Assembly (NCBI GenBank): GCA_002470275.1
Contig: DKNY01000060.1
Span: 63,664 to 127,663, forward strand
Reading direction: 5' to 3'
Source of the DNA: Gammaproteobacteria bacterium UBA7376
Lineage (GTDB): Bacteria > Pseudomonadota > Gammaproteobacteria > Pseudomonadales > Azotimanducaceae
DNA: 64,000 bases
Shown here piece after piece: positions 17,923-25,310 of the stretch. Below the pieces are notes generated by a model. It ran no database searches. It saw nothing but the letters and a program-made list of their open reading frames with translations, and was not told the origin of the DNA. The first letter of the stretch is position 1; every line of letters begins with the position of its first letter. Made by a program: the position numbers and the translations under genes.

Positions 17923-19010
17923 GCCTTAGCTCTACGCCCGTTAACCAGGCCGACAACCCGTTCAGCAATCGCGAGAGAGGCCGTCAAGCCTGGCGATTCA
18001 ATCCCGAGCAGGTCCACCCGACCGGCAACGCCATGCTCCGCCGGCGAGAGAATCTTGAAATCTGCAGCGGGCTCACCAGGCCCAACAATCTTGGGCCGAA
18101 TGCCCGTATACCCTGGCTGCAGTTTGTCGGCATCTAGCCCAGGGAAATAGGCTCTGATCGCCGCCACAAAGTCATCAAATAAATCCGTCTCAAAATCGTA
18201 GTCCAACTGATCGATCCACCGAACGTCGGGACCAAACTTTGCCTGCCCGCCAAGATCCAAGGTCACGTGAACACCTAATCCCCCAGACTCCGCCACGGGA
18301 TAGACCAATCGGTTGAAGGGCGCCCGCGCTCCGTAGCTGTAATAGTGACCCTTCGCATAGTAGGCCCTTGGTGCCCCAGGCAGTCCCCTGGCCAGGTCCG
18401 GCGCATGAAGCCCCGCGCAGTTGATAACCCAGTTAGCGCGTAAGTCCATATCGGGGGTACTCACCATCCATCCATCACGGGGTTCAAGTTCGAGAACCGG
18501 CGTTGAAAAGGCAATCATTCCGCTGGCAGATTCCAAAATACCCTGGAGGCTGAGCATGAAGGCGTGAGAATCAATGATGCCCGTAGACGGCGATAGCGCA
18601 CCGCCAATGCCTGCAACGTCGGGCTCTAACTCTGCTATCTCTGCTCGCTCCACCCATCGGAGATCCTGCACCCCATTGCGTTCTGCCTGACGCATATAGC
18701 CCTTGATGGTGGCTTGCTGGGCCTCTTGGGTAGCGACAATCAGTTTCCCCAATCGCTTATGGGCGATACCGTAAGCCTCGCAGTGCTGATAGAGCAGTGC
18801 CTTACCGCGAACACACAGAGCAGCCTTAGCGCTCCCTGAGGGGTAGTAAATCCCCGCATGGATTACCTCGGAATTCCGTGAACTGGTCTCGCAACCGATG
18901 GCCTCATGACGTTCGAGGATCACGACCTCACGACCAGAGGCAGCCAGCTTGGCCGCCACGGCCAGACCCACGACGCCGGCACCAATAACCACCACATCAG
19001 CGTGATCCAT
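17919..19010 (-). CDS. FAD-dependent oxidoreductase, L-2-hydroxyglutarate oxidase-like
   Basis: 363 aa DAO-fold flavoprotein. The FAD motif VVVIGAGVVGLAVAAKLA is at the N-terminus, then CETSSRNSEVIHAGIYYP, a signature of LhgO/YgaF-type L-2-hydroxyglutarate dehydrogenases, and AKGHYYSY plus GIRPKIVGPGE near the C-terminus. These oxidise L-2-hydroxyglutarate to 2-oxoglutarate and pass electrons to the membrane. A related 2-hydroxyacid substrate is possible. It overlaps epmC by 14 bp and the downstream gene by 4 bp. Confidence 0.83.
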   Translation of the reverse strand: MDHADVVVIGAGVVGLAVAAKLAASGREVVILERHEAIGCETSSRNSEVIHAGIYYPSGSAKAALCVRGKALLYQHCEAYGIAHKRLGKLIVATQEAQQATIKGYMRQAERNGVQDLRWVERAEIAELEPDVAGIGGALSPSTGIIDSHAFMLSLQGILESASGMIAFSTPVLELEPRDGWMVSTPDMDLRANWVINCAGLHAPDLARGLPGAPRAYYAKGHYYSYGARAPFNRLVYPVAESGGLGVHVTLDLGGQAKFGPDVRWIDQLDYDFETDLFDDFVAAIRAYFPGLDADKLQPGYTGIRPKIVGPGEPAADFKILSPAEHGVAGRVDLLGIESPGLTASLAIAERVVGLVNGRRAKA

Positions 19011-19524
19011 GTCGCGCCTTATCGAGTCTCTGATGAAAGGCCCGAGCGCGAGAGGCCGCTGGGCTAGATAGCCAGGCCTTTAACCTGGGGGTATGGGCGA
19101 CCAGCGCCCTGGAAAATTCTCCAATATCCGCTTCGAGGTTGTCGGCACTGGGGTAAAAGTCGATACCGGCCGCTGCCGCGAAGTAGCGCTCCAGAGCCTG
19201 GGTTGTGAGTTCTGCTGCAAAGAAACGCTGTTGCTGCAGGGGGGACCTTGGCAGCGGCACGTAGATGTATCCAAAATCTTCCTCTCGTCTGCGATCGGGG
19301 CCTGCGATACACCAGTGGGCCGCTTCGTGAAGAGCAGAGGCGGCAAAGTCCTGGCGATAACGGAGATGAGCCGGTTCGCCCGGGGCCGCTGGAAGATAGA
19401 GCGGCTCTTGGGCTCCGCCCGACATGCGTGTGTTATACCGGCTCAGGAAGAGTCCGTTGAAGGCCAATTCCACAGCGGGCGCATCTAGGGCCCTTGGCTT
19501 TTGCCTGAGGGTGGAGCCCGTCAT
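18997..19524 (-). CDS. epmC: Elongation factor P hydroxylase EpmC
   Basis: 175 aa YfcM/EpmC family. The metal-binding region ALHEAAHWCIAG (about residues 65-76) is followed by EEDFGYIYVPL and a QQQRFFAAEL segment, the usual family order. EpmC hydroxylates the beta-lysylated lysine of EF-P, the last modification step after EpmA and EpmB, which are not in the window. The stop of tusA and this start overlap by 4 bp. Confidence 0.87.
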   Translation of the reverse strand: MTGSTLRQKPRALDAPAVELAFNGLFLSRYNTRMSGGAQEPLYLPAAPGEPAHLRYRQDFAASALHEAAHWCIAGPDRRREEDFGYIYVPLPRSPLQQQRFFAAELTTQALERYFAAAAGIDFYPSADNLEADIGEFSRALVAHTPRLKAWLSSPAASRARAFHQRLDKARHGSR

Positions 19525-19766
19525 TTAGCCTTTCTGATCCAAAACTGCACCACGCTTGAGTCCCCCTCGTAACCGTCGCTGTCCATCTCTACCAGTTCAT
19601 GCCCCATAAACTGGCAAAAGTGACGGAAGTCGCGCTCGGTCGTTGGGTCGGTGGCAAGAACTTTGACGAGGCTGCCCTTGGGCATACCGCGAACCAAGTT
19701 TCGCAGCAGCATAAGCGGCTCCGGACAGCTAAGACCTCGGGCGTCCAGGTGTTGATCACATTTCAT
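19521..19766 (-). CDS. tusA: Sulfur carrier protein TusA family
   Basis: 81 aa. The motif LDARGLSCPEPLMLLR includes the active cysteine C14, followed by KVLATDPTTERDFRHFC, typical of TusA/SirA. TusA relays sulfur from IscS to TusBCD for the 2-thio modification of tRNA wobble uridines, and to other pathways. It heads a leftward operon of four overlapping genes. The 211 bp upstream separates it from the divergent 20-33 kb operon. Confidence 0.9.
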   Translation of the reverse strand: MKCDQHLDARGLSCPEPLMLLRNLVRGMPKGSLVKVLATDPTTERDFRHFCQFMGHELVEMDSDGYEGDSSVVQFWIRKAK

Positions 19767-19977
19767 GGCGCTTATCGAGCATCTTGAACATCATCGCAAG
19801 ATGGTAAGGGGTTTGCCGCTGAGACCACAAGCACCGGGACCCTTCCGTCACCAGAAGTTGAATACAAACTGAGACGTAGGCTAACCCTTATCCAGCATCG
19901 CCGGTCGCGCTTGACAGCCCCAAACCGCCAACACAGACTCGGGCTATAAGCCATTGAATTAATATTGTGGATATGAC

Positions 19978-21606
19978 ATGCGTAATCTCTCAGACAGTCG
20001 AATGATGATGACGCGGCGCCTGCACCACCTGGTCCTACTTTGCACGTGTCTGACGATACCCCTCCTGCACGCCCAGACGGCGGAGACAGTGCCAACACCC
20101 GAGCCATACGACTTTATCGCGGCACAAATAGAGCGCGCTGAGGCTCAGGAAGCGCTGGATCAACTGGAGCAGGTCCTAGATGATCTAACGGCGAGCGCTG
20201 GGCGCTTCTCACCCGAACTCATTCGGCCCCTGGCGTTAAAGGGCGAAGCGCTTATGGCCTTGGGCGACAGCGCGAGCGCCATCGATCATTTTGACCAGGC
20301 CATCCATATTTCGCGAATCGAAAATGGCCTCTTTACCCCTAACCAGGTCGACTTTGTGTATCGCCAGGCCGATGGTTATCGGGCCATGGGCGACCAAGAA
20401 CAGGCACAGCGCAGAGAGGAATATGCCTTTCGCATCATCAGTCGAAACGCAGCCTCGGGGGATCTCGATATTGTGGCACCCACGCTTCGACTGGCCAACC
20501 ACTACCTCAAGAACTTGAACTTCATCGCAGCACGCACCCTGTTTTCTCAAGGCGTGCGGACGGTTGGGCAAAGTGGCCAGAGCGATCAGGAGGCCCTCGT
20601 TCCCTTCCTTGATGGTCTTGCCAAAACTTACTTGTTGGAGCGGTTTCCGCCCTTGAGCCGCAGCGTGGACGAGCGCGGTAGCGCCATCTATTCTCCAAGC
20701 TTGAGTCAAATTGATCTGACCGGCAGCGCAATCACCCTTAACAATTTCCCGGCTGGAGAAAGAGCCCTCCAGCAGGTGGTCAGAATCCGACAGGCACAGT
20801 TACGTGCACTCATGCCAAAGCCGGTTGAAAGCGACATCCCTGAGGGCGCTGACGCCCAGAACGAAACAGCCCAAGATGATGTTGTAAAAGATGACGTTGC
20901 AAAAGATGACGTTGCAAAAGATGAAGTGGTAATGGATGAGGTGACTCAAAACGTAGTCGCCCAAGGCAGCGCCACCGAGGCCAAGAAAGCGGTGGCCGAG
21001 GGTGACCTAGCAGAGGCCATCTCAGCGCTACAGCTCGCGTTCCTGGGCCTGGCCGATTGGTATACGATGTTTGCGGATCAGAGGAAGGCCGCAGCGCTCT
21101 ACGGGGAAGTGTATCGGATGCAGGCTGACCTGCCCGAGGCGCGGCAACTCGATGTCTCAAGCCCGCTTTTGCTCTACCTGCCGCAGCCCAGTGGCCCAAG
21201 GCCGCCAGGCGTTGAGGATCGTCTGCCGCAAGAGATCGGCCATGTTCGACTTGCACTCAATGTTCGCAGTAGTGGTCGCGTTCAAAAAATGGTCACTGTA
21301 GATACGCACCCTGATCCGCGTCTAGAATTCAAGGTTCGAAGAAGCATGCGCGACGCCATTTTTCGACCCGCCATGGATGACGGCGTGCCAACCCTATTTG
21401 AGGACTATGAGTACCTCTATCGGTATCCCTATTTCCCCAGCCGCAAGGCCAGAGCTAAGGCTGCGGCAAAAGCTCAAGAGGCCGCCGCAGAGGCTCAGGA
21501 AGCTGAATCGCCCCCTGAACCCGACAATGAGGCAGGCAGCGACGCGAACGAACAACAGGGCGACGGTTCAGATACACCCGCACCAACTCCAGGAGTTACA
21601 GCATGA
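19978..21606 (+). CDS. Secreted TPR-type protein with TonB-like C-terminal domain (operon gene 1)
   Basis: 542 aa. A signal peptide ends near HAQTAE (about residue 32). Helical TPR-like repeats span about 45-200. A central acidic linker carries a DDVAK repeat. Residues about 421-475 (GHVRLALNVRSSGRVQKM to AIFRPAMDDGVPT) match the shape of a TonB C-terminal domain: a G-V-V/R strand start, a central SSG, and the closing F-x-P-A with D-G. The tail is an Ala/Glu/Pro-rich stretch. There is no membrane anchor beyond the signal peptide, so it is not a classical TonB. It is the first of twelve co-directional genes; the next overlaps by 4 bp. Confidence 0.7.
   Translation: MRNLSDSRMMMTRRLHHLVLLCTCLTIPLLHAQTAETVPTPEPYDFIAAQIERAEAQEALDQLEQVLDDLTASAGRFSPELIRPLALKGEALMALGDSASAIDHFDQAIHISRIENGLFTPNQVDFVYRQADGYRAMGDQEQAQRREEYAFRIISRNAASGDLDIVAPTLRLANHYLKNLNFIAARTLFSQGVRTVGQSGQSDQEALVPFLDGLAKTYLLERFPPLSRSVDERGSAIYSPSLSQIDLTGSAITLNNFPAGERALQQVVRIRQAQLRALMPKPVESDIPEGADAQNETAQDDVVKDDVAKDDVAKDEVVMDEVTQNVVAQGSATEAKKAVAEGDLAEAISALQLAFLGLADWYTMFADQRKAAALYGEVYRMQADLPEARQLDVSSPLLLYLPQPSGPRPPGVEDRLPQEIGHVRLALNVRSSGRVQKMVTVDTHPDPRLEFKVRRSMRDAIFRPAMDDGVPTLFEDYEYLYRYPYFPSRKARAKAAAKAQEAAAEAQEAESPPEPDNEAGSDANEQQGDGSDTPAPTPGVTA
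20875..20949 (+). repeat. 15-bp tandem repeat, five units, coding for DDVAK-like pentapeptides
   Basis: Units begin at 20875, 20890, 20905, 20920 and 20935. The second and third are identical (GATGACGTTGCAAAA); the outer ones diverge. The repeat encodes an acidic linker between the TPR part and the C-terminal part of the operon's first protein. Such short in-frame repeats can vary in copy number between strains. Confidence 0.85.
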
Positions 21607-22448
21607 GACAGCGCCCGCTCACCTCCGTCAGAACCGGCTGGGGTCTCGCTGCCTGCACGATTACCCTACTGCTGCTGCAGGCATGCGCCCCAATCACCAG
21701 CATGCCGAGTCCAAGCTCGAGACTGCCTCAGCCGCCCAGTTCGCCAGCTGGCGGCCTGCCCAGTCCCTCCTCAGCGCCCAGCGGATTACCGAGTCCTAGC
21801 AGCCCGCCCGGAGGCCTGCCCAGTCCCTCTTCAGCACCCAGCGGACTACCGAGTTCCAGCAGCCTACCCGGAGGCTTCCCTAGTCCCTCCACGACCAGCG
21901 GTCTACCCACGGGGCAGCCACCCGGCCCCATTAGCGGCCTTCCCGAGGAGGGCCTGCCCGGCGCTGACGACGACTGGCTCGGAGAAGAAAGCGCTCAAAA
22001 TCCAAACGGCGGCTGGCAAACGAGCAATGCGCCCGGCGACGATGGCCAAGCGTCTGAAAGCAGCCAAGGCCAACCCGATCCATCGGCTACGGGAGACGGC
22101 GAGACTGCGGGCGCACGCGGTGAGCTTGACGCCGTGCTAAAAGACATCGACGGCAATATTCTCGCCGAACGAGAAGTCTTAGCGCGAACAAGCCCCACGG
22201 ATGATAGGGAGCGCGGTCCCCGGAAAACCGGCGACGCCGCACCAGGTTCACCCCAATCCAACCCAAGTCAGCAGCGCGCTAACATCCCATCCCCACCAGC
22301 TGGGGGCGGCACCTCAGTAGCCGACCTCCCGGATGCCAAGGATGATGACATCATCGCACGGCAGCTTCGGGAAGCCGCCATGCAGGAGCAGGATCCTGAG
22401 CTCAAGGAAAAATTATGGGAGGAGTACCGACGGTATAAGCGCAGCTAG
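21603..22448 (+). CDS. Pro/Ser/Gly-rich repeat lipoprotein (operon gene 2)
   Basis: 281 aa. The signal peptide ends in a lipobox LLQAC (Cys about residue 28). The next 75 residues are built from ten-residue units of the form GGLPSPSSAP. A low-complexity acidic region and a short helical C-terminus (REAAMQEQDPELKEKLWEEY) follow. I do not recognise a family. Residue +2 after the lipid Cys is Ala, so no Asp inner-membrane retention signal is seen and Lol export to the outer membrane is expected. A long extended PS-rich stalk could span the periplasm or protrude from the surface. It overlaps the preceding stop by 4 bp. Confidence 0.72.
   Translation: MRQRPLTSVRTGWGLAACTITLLLLQACAPITSMPSPSSRLPQPPSSPAGGLPSPSSAPSGLPSPSSPPGGLPSPSSAPSGLPSSSSLPGGFPSPSTTSGLPTGQPPGPISGLPEEGLPGADDDWLGEESAQNPNGGWQTSNAPGDDGQASESSQGQPDPSATGDGETAGARGELDAVLKDIDGNILAEREVLARTSPTDDRERGPRKTGDAAPGSPQSNPSQQRANIPSPPAGGGTSVADLPDAKDDDIIARQLREAAMQEQDPELKEKLWEEYRRYKRS
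21724..21909 (+). repeat. 60-bp tandem repeat (two 30-bp half-units) in a Pro/Ser-rich lipoprotein
   Basis: Three copies with an exact 60-bp period are seen at about 21721, 21781 and 21841, each made of two 30-bp halves encoding (S/G)GLPSPSSxP. The copies around CCCAGTCCCTC(C/T)TCAGC(G/A)CCCA are nearly identical, and the third has drifted. The period is a multiple of three, so copy-number change would keep the frame. Confidence 0.88.
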
Positions 22449-22482
22449 GTAAGAGAAGCGCCATAGCGATCGGTCATCACTT

Positions 22483-23745
22483 ATGAGCATTAACCCTCGC
22501 CCAGCCTCGTTACGCCACGACGGTGAACCCAACCTGACGGCATCCATCTGCTTGATCGCCATGATGCTGGTGCTGTCTGGGTGCGTCACCGAAACGGTCA
22601 GAAGCATTGACCTTCGGCCACCTGACCAATACGAGGGTGTGCAGACCGAGGAAGAGCTATTGGACATCGGCGTCATGGCCCTCGACCCCAATATCCCTGA
22701 GGACTACGACGAGCGCGTTGAGCAACTGATCATGCCTGAGATTCGCGAATCCGAATCTTGGTACGTCGCCTACCTGACCAAGAATATGCTCCAGTCTACC
22801 GGCAACTGGGGGGCTGTTCGAGTCGTGCCCAGCGCAACCGACGCCGTTGATGTGCTCATCTCCGGGAAGATCGTCTCCTCCACGGGCGAAGCGCTGAGCG
22901 TTTCGTTCACGGTCCATGACGCCACTGGCCGGCTTTGGTTTACTCAGACATATAAGCACCTGGCCAGCAAGTACGGCTATGATGAAGACCAGCCTCCTGG
23001 CGTGGATGCCTTTCAGGGCCTGTACAAAGACTTCGCCAACGACTTATTGGCTTATCGCAAAGGCCTGTCCCAACAACGCATCGGAATCATCCGCAGCACG
23101 GCGGAGCTGAAGTTTGCGCAGGACTTTGCCCCGGACGCCTTTGAAGGTGCCGTCGTCCAGGATGAATCCGGCGCTTATGTCCTGCAGAGGCTTCCAGCCG
23201 AAAATGATCCGGTGCTGATTCAGGTTAAAAAGGTTCGCGAGAGGGAATATCTGTTTATCGATACGCTAGACGAATACTACGCGAACTATTATCGACAGAT
23301 TTATCCCACCTATCATGCCTGGCGAAAGTCCAGCTATGACGATGTTATCGCCTATCAACAGCTTCAAGACCAGGCCAAGCGACGACTGGTCGCGGGCACC
23401 GTGGCCATTGTCAGCAGCGTTGCAACGATCTATGAAAGTGACAACGCCTACGTTGATGCGAGCGGTGTCGCAGGGGTGGGTGCCGGCGCTACTCTGATCG
23501 TGAAGGGTTTAGAAAAACGCCAAGAGGCCGCTCTCTTTGCCGACAAGCTCAGAGAATTGGGCCAAGCGGCCGAGGACGAGCTCTTACCCACAACCATCGA
23601 CCTGGAAAATCAAACGGTGCGTTTGCGTGGCACCGTGGAGGAACAGTATCAGGAGCTAAGAAAAATCTTGAGAAAAATCTACTTTGAGGACCTAGGTTAC
23701 AGTGAGCCGCCGCCGGCTCCTGATGCCGAGGCAAGAGACTCTTAG
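22483..23745 (+). CDS. Lipoprotein of unknown function (operon gene 3)
   Basis: 420 aa. The signal peptide and lipobox VLSGC put the acylated Cys near residue 33. Residues about 85-170 (NWGAVRVVPSATDAVDVLISGKI, then VSFTVHDATGRLWFTQTY) resemble the alpha/beta domains of outer-membrane assembly lipoproteins in general style, but I cannot name a family. A Gly/Ala-rich hydrophobic segment near 318-340 could insert in a membrane. The C-terminus ends with an acidic/Pro tail. It starts 34 bp after gene 2 and ends 2 bp before gene 4. Confidence 0.7.
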   Translation: MSINPRPASLRHDGEPNLTASICLIAMMLVLSGCVTETVRSIDLRPPDQYEGVQTEEELLDIGVMALDPNIPEDYDERVEQLIMPEIRESESWYVAYLTKNMLQSTGNWGAVRVVPSATDAVDVLISGKIVSSTGEALSVSFTVHDATGRLWFTQTYKHLASKYGYDEDQPPGVDAFQGLYKDFANDLLAYRKGLSQQRIGIIRSTAELKFAQDFAPDAFEGAVVQDESGAYVLQRLPAENDPVLIQVKKVREREYLFIDTLDEYYANYYRQIYPTYHAWRKSSYDDVIAYQQLQDQAKRRLVAGTVAIVSSVATIYESDNAYVDASGVAGVGAGATLIVKGLEKRQEAALFADKLRELGQAAEDELLPTTIDLENQTVRLRGTVEEQYQELRKILRKIYFEDLGYSEPPPAPDAEARDS

Positions 23746-23747
23746 GG

Positions 23748-25310
23748 GTGGTTTCATCGGACACGGTGGTCTCCACCGACGGCCGGCGGGTGCCCATCAA
23801 GCCGATAACACCGCCATTATCCGTTTCAGACCAAGCTCTTCCCCGAACTCCCGGCTTGTTTGCAGGACGCCTGGATCGACGTACTGGGCTGCTCCTGCTG
23901 GCGCTAGGTGGCATCCTGGTGATCAGTAGCGGTCTTATTCTCTACTTGGCAAGCATAAACCCGCCCTCCAGCATTCAACCTACTCAATCTGCAGCACCCT
24001 CCGAGGAGGTGCCGGTCGGTGACAGACAGGAGACCACCCTGCCCCCCTTGGCAGCCCTGACCCAACAGCAGGCCGAAGCAGCCGCCCAAGAGGCTCTGGC
24101 CGCCTACGTTAAGGCCGAGCAGACCCTCACCGGGCTGGTTAATCTCGAATTCTATGTCGAGGCCGACCTGCCCATGGCTCGAGAGCTGGCACTCCAAGGC
24201 GACGCGTTCTATGTTGAGGAGAACTACCGGGAGGCCGCGGCGGGCTATTTTGATGCCCAACAAATAGTCGTTCAGATGATCGAAGCTGCTGAGGAGCGGC
24301 TACTGTCTGCAGAGCGAGACATACGCGATGCCGTGGATGCCTTTAACGTTGACGCCGCTGTCAGCGCCTTGACCACAGCAAAGCAGCTCAGCGGCCCGGC
24401 TAGGAGCCTGGAAGCGCTGACCCAACGCGTCGAGACTCTGCCCACGGTGTTAACCCTTCTGCGCGAAGCGAAAAATCATGAGTTGAGCGAGCGATACGCG
24501 GAGGCTCTTGCCGTCTACCGACGCGTGCAAGGCCTGGATCCAGAAACCGTCAATATCGCCAGCCTCATCGCGACCACCGAGCAAGCCCGCGCGAGACAGC
24601 GGCTGAGAGAAACGCTGGGCATGGCCATATTGGCCCTGGAGGAAGCGCGCTTTACCGAGGCCGAGACGTATTTCAACGCCGCGCTGAAGATTGATGCCGC
24701 CAGTGATGTTGCCCTGGCAGGTCTCGAGCAAATCACCCAGTCGCGGGATATCCGCAACCTCAAGGAGAAGCAGAGGGCAGCCGAAGAGGCCCTTGCTCAG
24801 GAGCAGTGGGCTAGCGCCATCGACACCTACGAGGACGTTCTGGAAACCTTCGCCTATATCACCTTCGCCATAGACGGCTTGGCGGCGGCCCAGGAAAGAC
24901 AGCGCCTGCAATCCCAGCTTGAAAAAATTATTAGTCAGCCCGAAAAGCTCTCAAATCAAAATCTACTCGCTCAAGGCCGGCGTATTGCCGAACAGGCAAA
25001 AACATTGCTGACGTCAGATGAGCGGCTTCGAGGCGGCAACTTCGAGGATTTGACCTATCAAGCGGATACCATCCTGACCCAGTATGGGAACGTTGTGCGG
25101 GTGACCCTAACCTCGGATAACGCCACGGAGATTACGGCTTCAAACATCGGCGCGCTTGGACAATTTAACCGCTTGGTCCTGGACCTCAGGGTCGGCCAAT
25201 ACACCTTCCGAGGCGTTCAGGCCGGCTGCCGAGACATCTATCGTTCAGTGGTGATCACGCCGGGCATCACGCCCATCGACCTAAGCTGTCAGGAGCGTTT
25301 GAGTCCATGA
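23748..25310 (+). CDS. Membrane-anchored helical repeat protein (operon gene 4)
   Basis: 520 aa with a GTG start directly after an AGGGG stretch. One membrane helix, GLLLLALGGILVISSGLILYL, at about 44-65, puts the bulk in the periplasm if the N-terminus is cytosolic. Residues about 100-420 are Ala/Glu-rich helical repeats of TPR type (for example YAEALAVYRRVQGLDPETVN and FTEAETYFNAALKIDAASD). The last 90 residues form a beta-rich end (VRVTLTSDNATEITASNIG to CRDIYRSVVITPG) that resembles a PEGA-type or carbohydrate-binding-like sandwich. It overlaps the next gene by 4 bp, and the pairing suggests a complex between the two anchored proteins. Confidence 0.7.
   Translation: MVSSDTVVSTDGRRVPIKPITPPLSVSDQALPRTPGLFAGRLDRRTGLLLLALGGILVISSGLILYLASINPPSSIQPTQSAAPSEEVPVGDRQETTLPPLAALTQQQAEAAAQEALAAYVKAEQTLTGLVNLEFYVEADLPMARELALQGDAFYVEENYREAAAGYFDAQQIVVQMIEAAEERLLSAERDIRDAVDAFNVDAAVSALTTAKQLSGPARSLEALTQRVETLPTVLTLLREAKNHELSERYAEALAVYRRVQGLDPETVNIASLIATTEQARARQRLRETLGMAILALEEARFTEAETYFNAALKIDAASDVALAGLEQITQSRDIRNLKEKQRAAEEALAQEQWASAIDTYEDVLETFAYITFAIDGLAAAQERQRLQSQLEKIISQPEKLSNQNLLAQGRRIAEQAKTLLTSDERLRGGNFEDLTYQADTILTQYGNVVRVTLTSDNATEITASNIGALGQFNRLVLDLRVGQYTFRGVQAGCRDIYRSVVITPGITPIDLSCQERLSP

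Noticed and set aside
19911-19950. TTGACA at 19911 and TATAAG at 19945 as a promoter for the twelve-gene operon
   Set aside because: Spacing is 28 bp, far from the usual 16-18; a promoter is expected here, but this pair is not convincing.
20810-21256. Minus-strand ORF with Arg/Pro/His-rich protein antisense to operon gene 1
   Set aside because: Its repeats mirror the plus-strand repeat; it has no ribosome-binding site or family.
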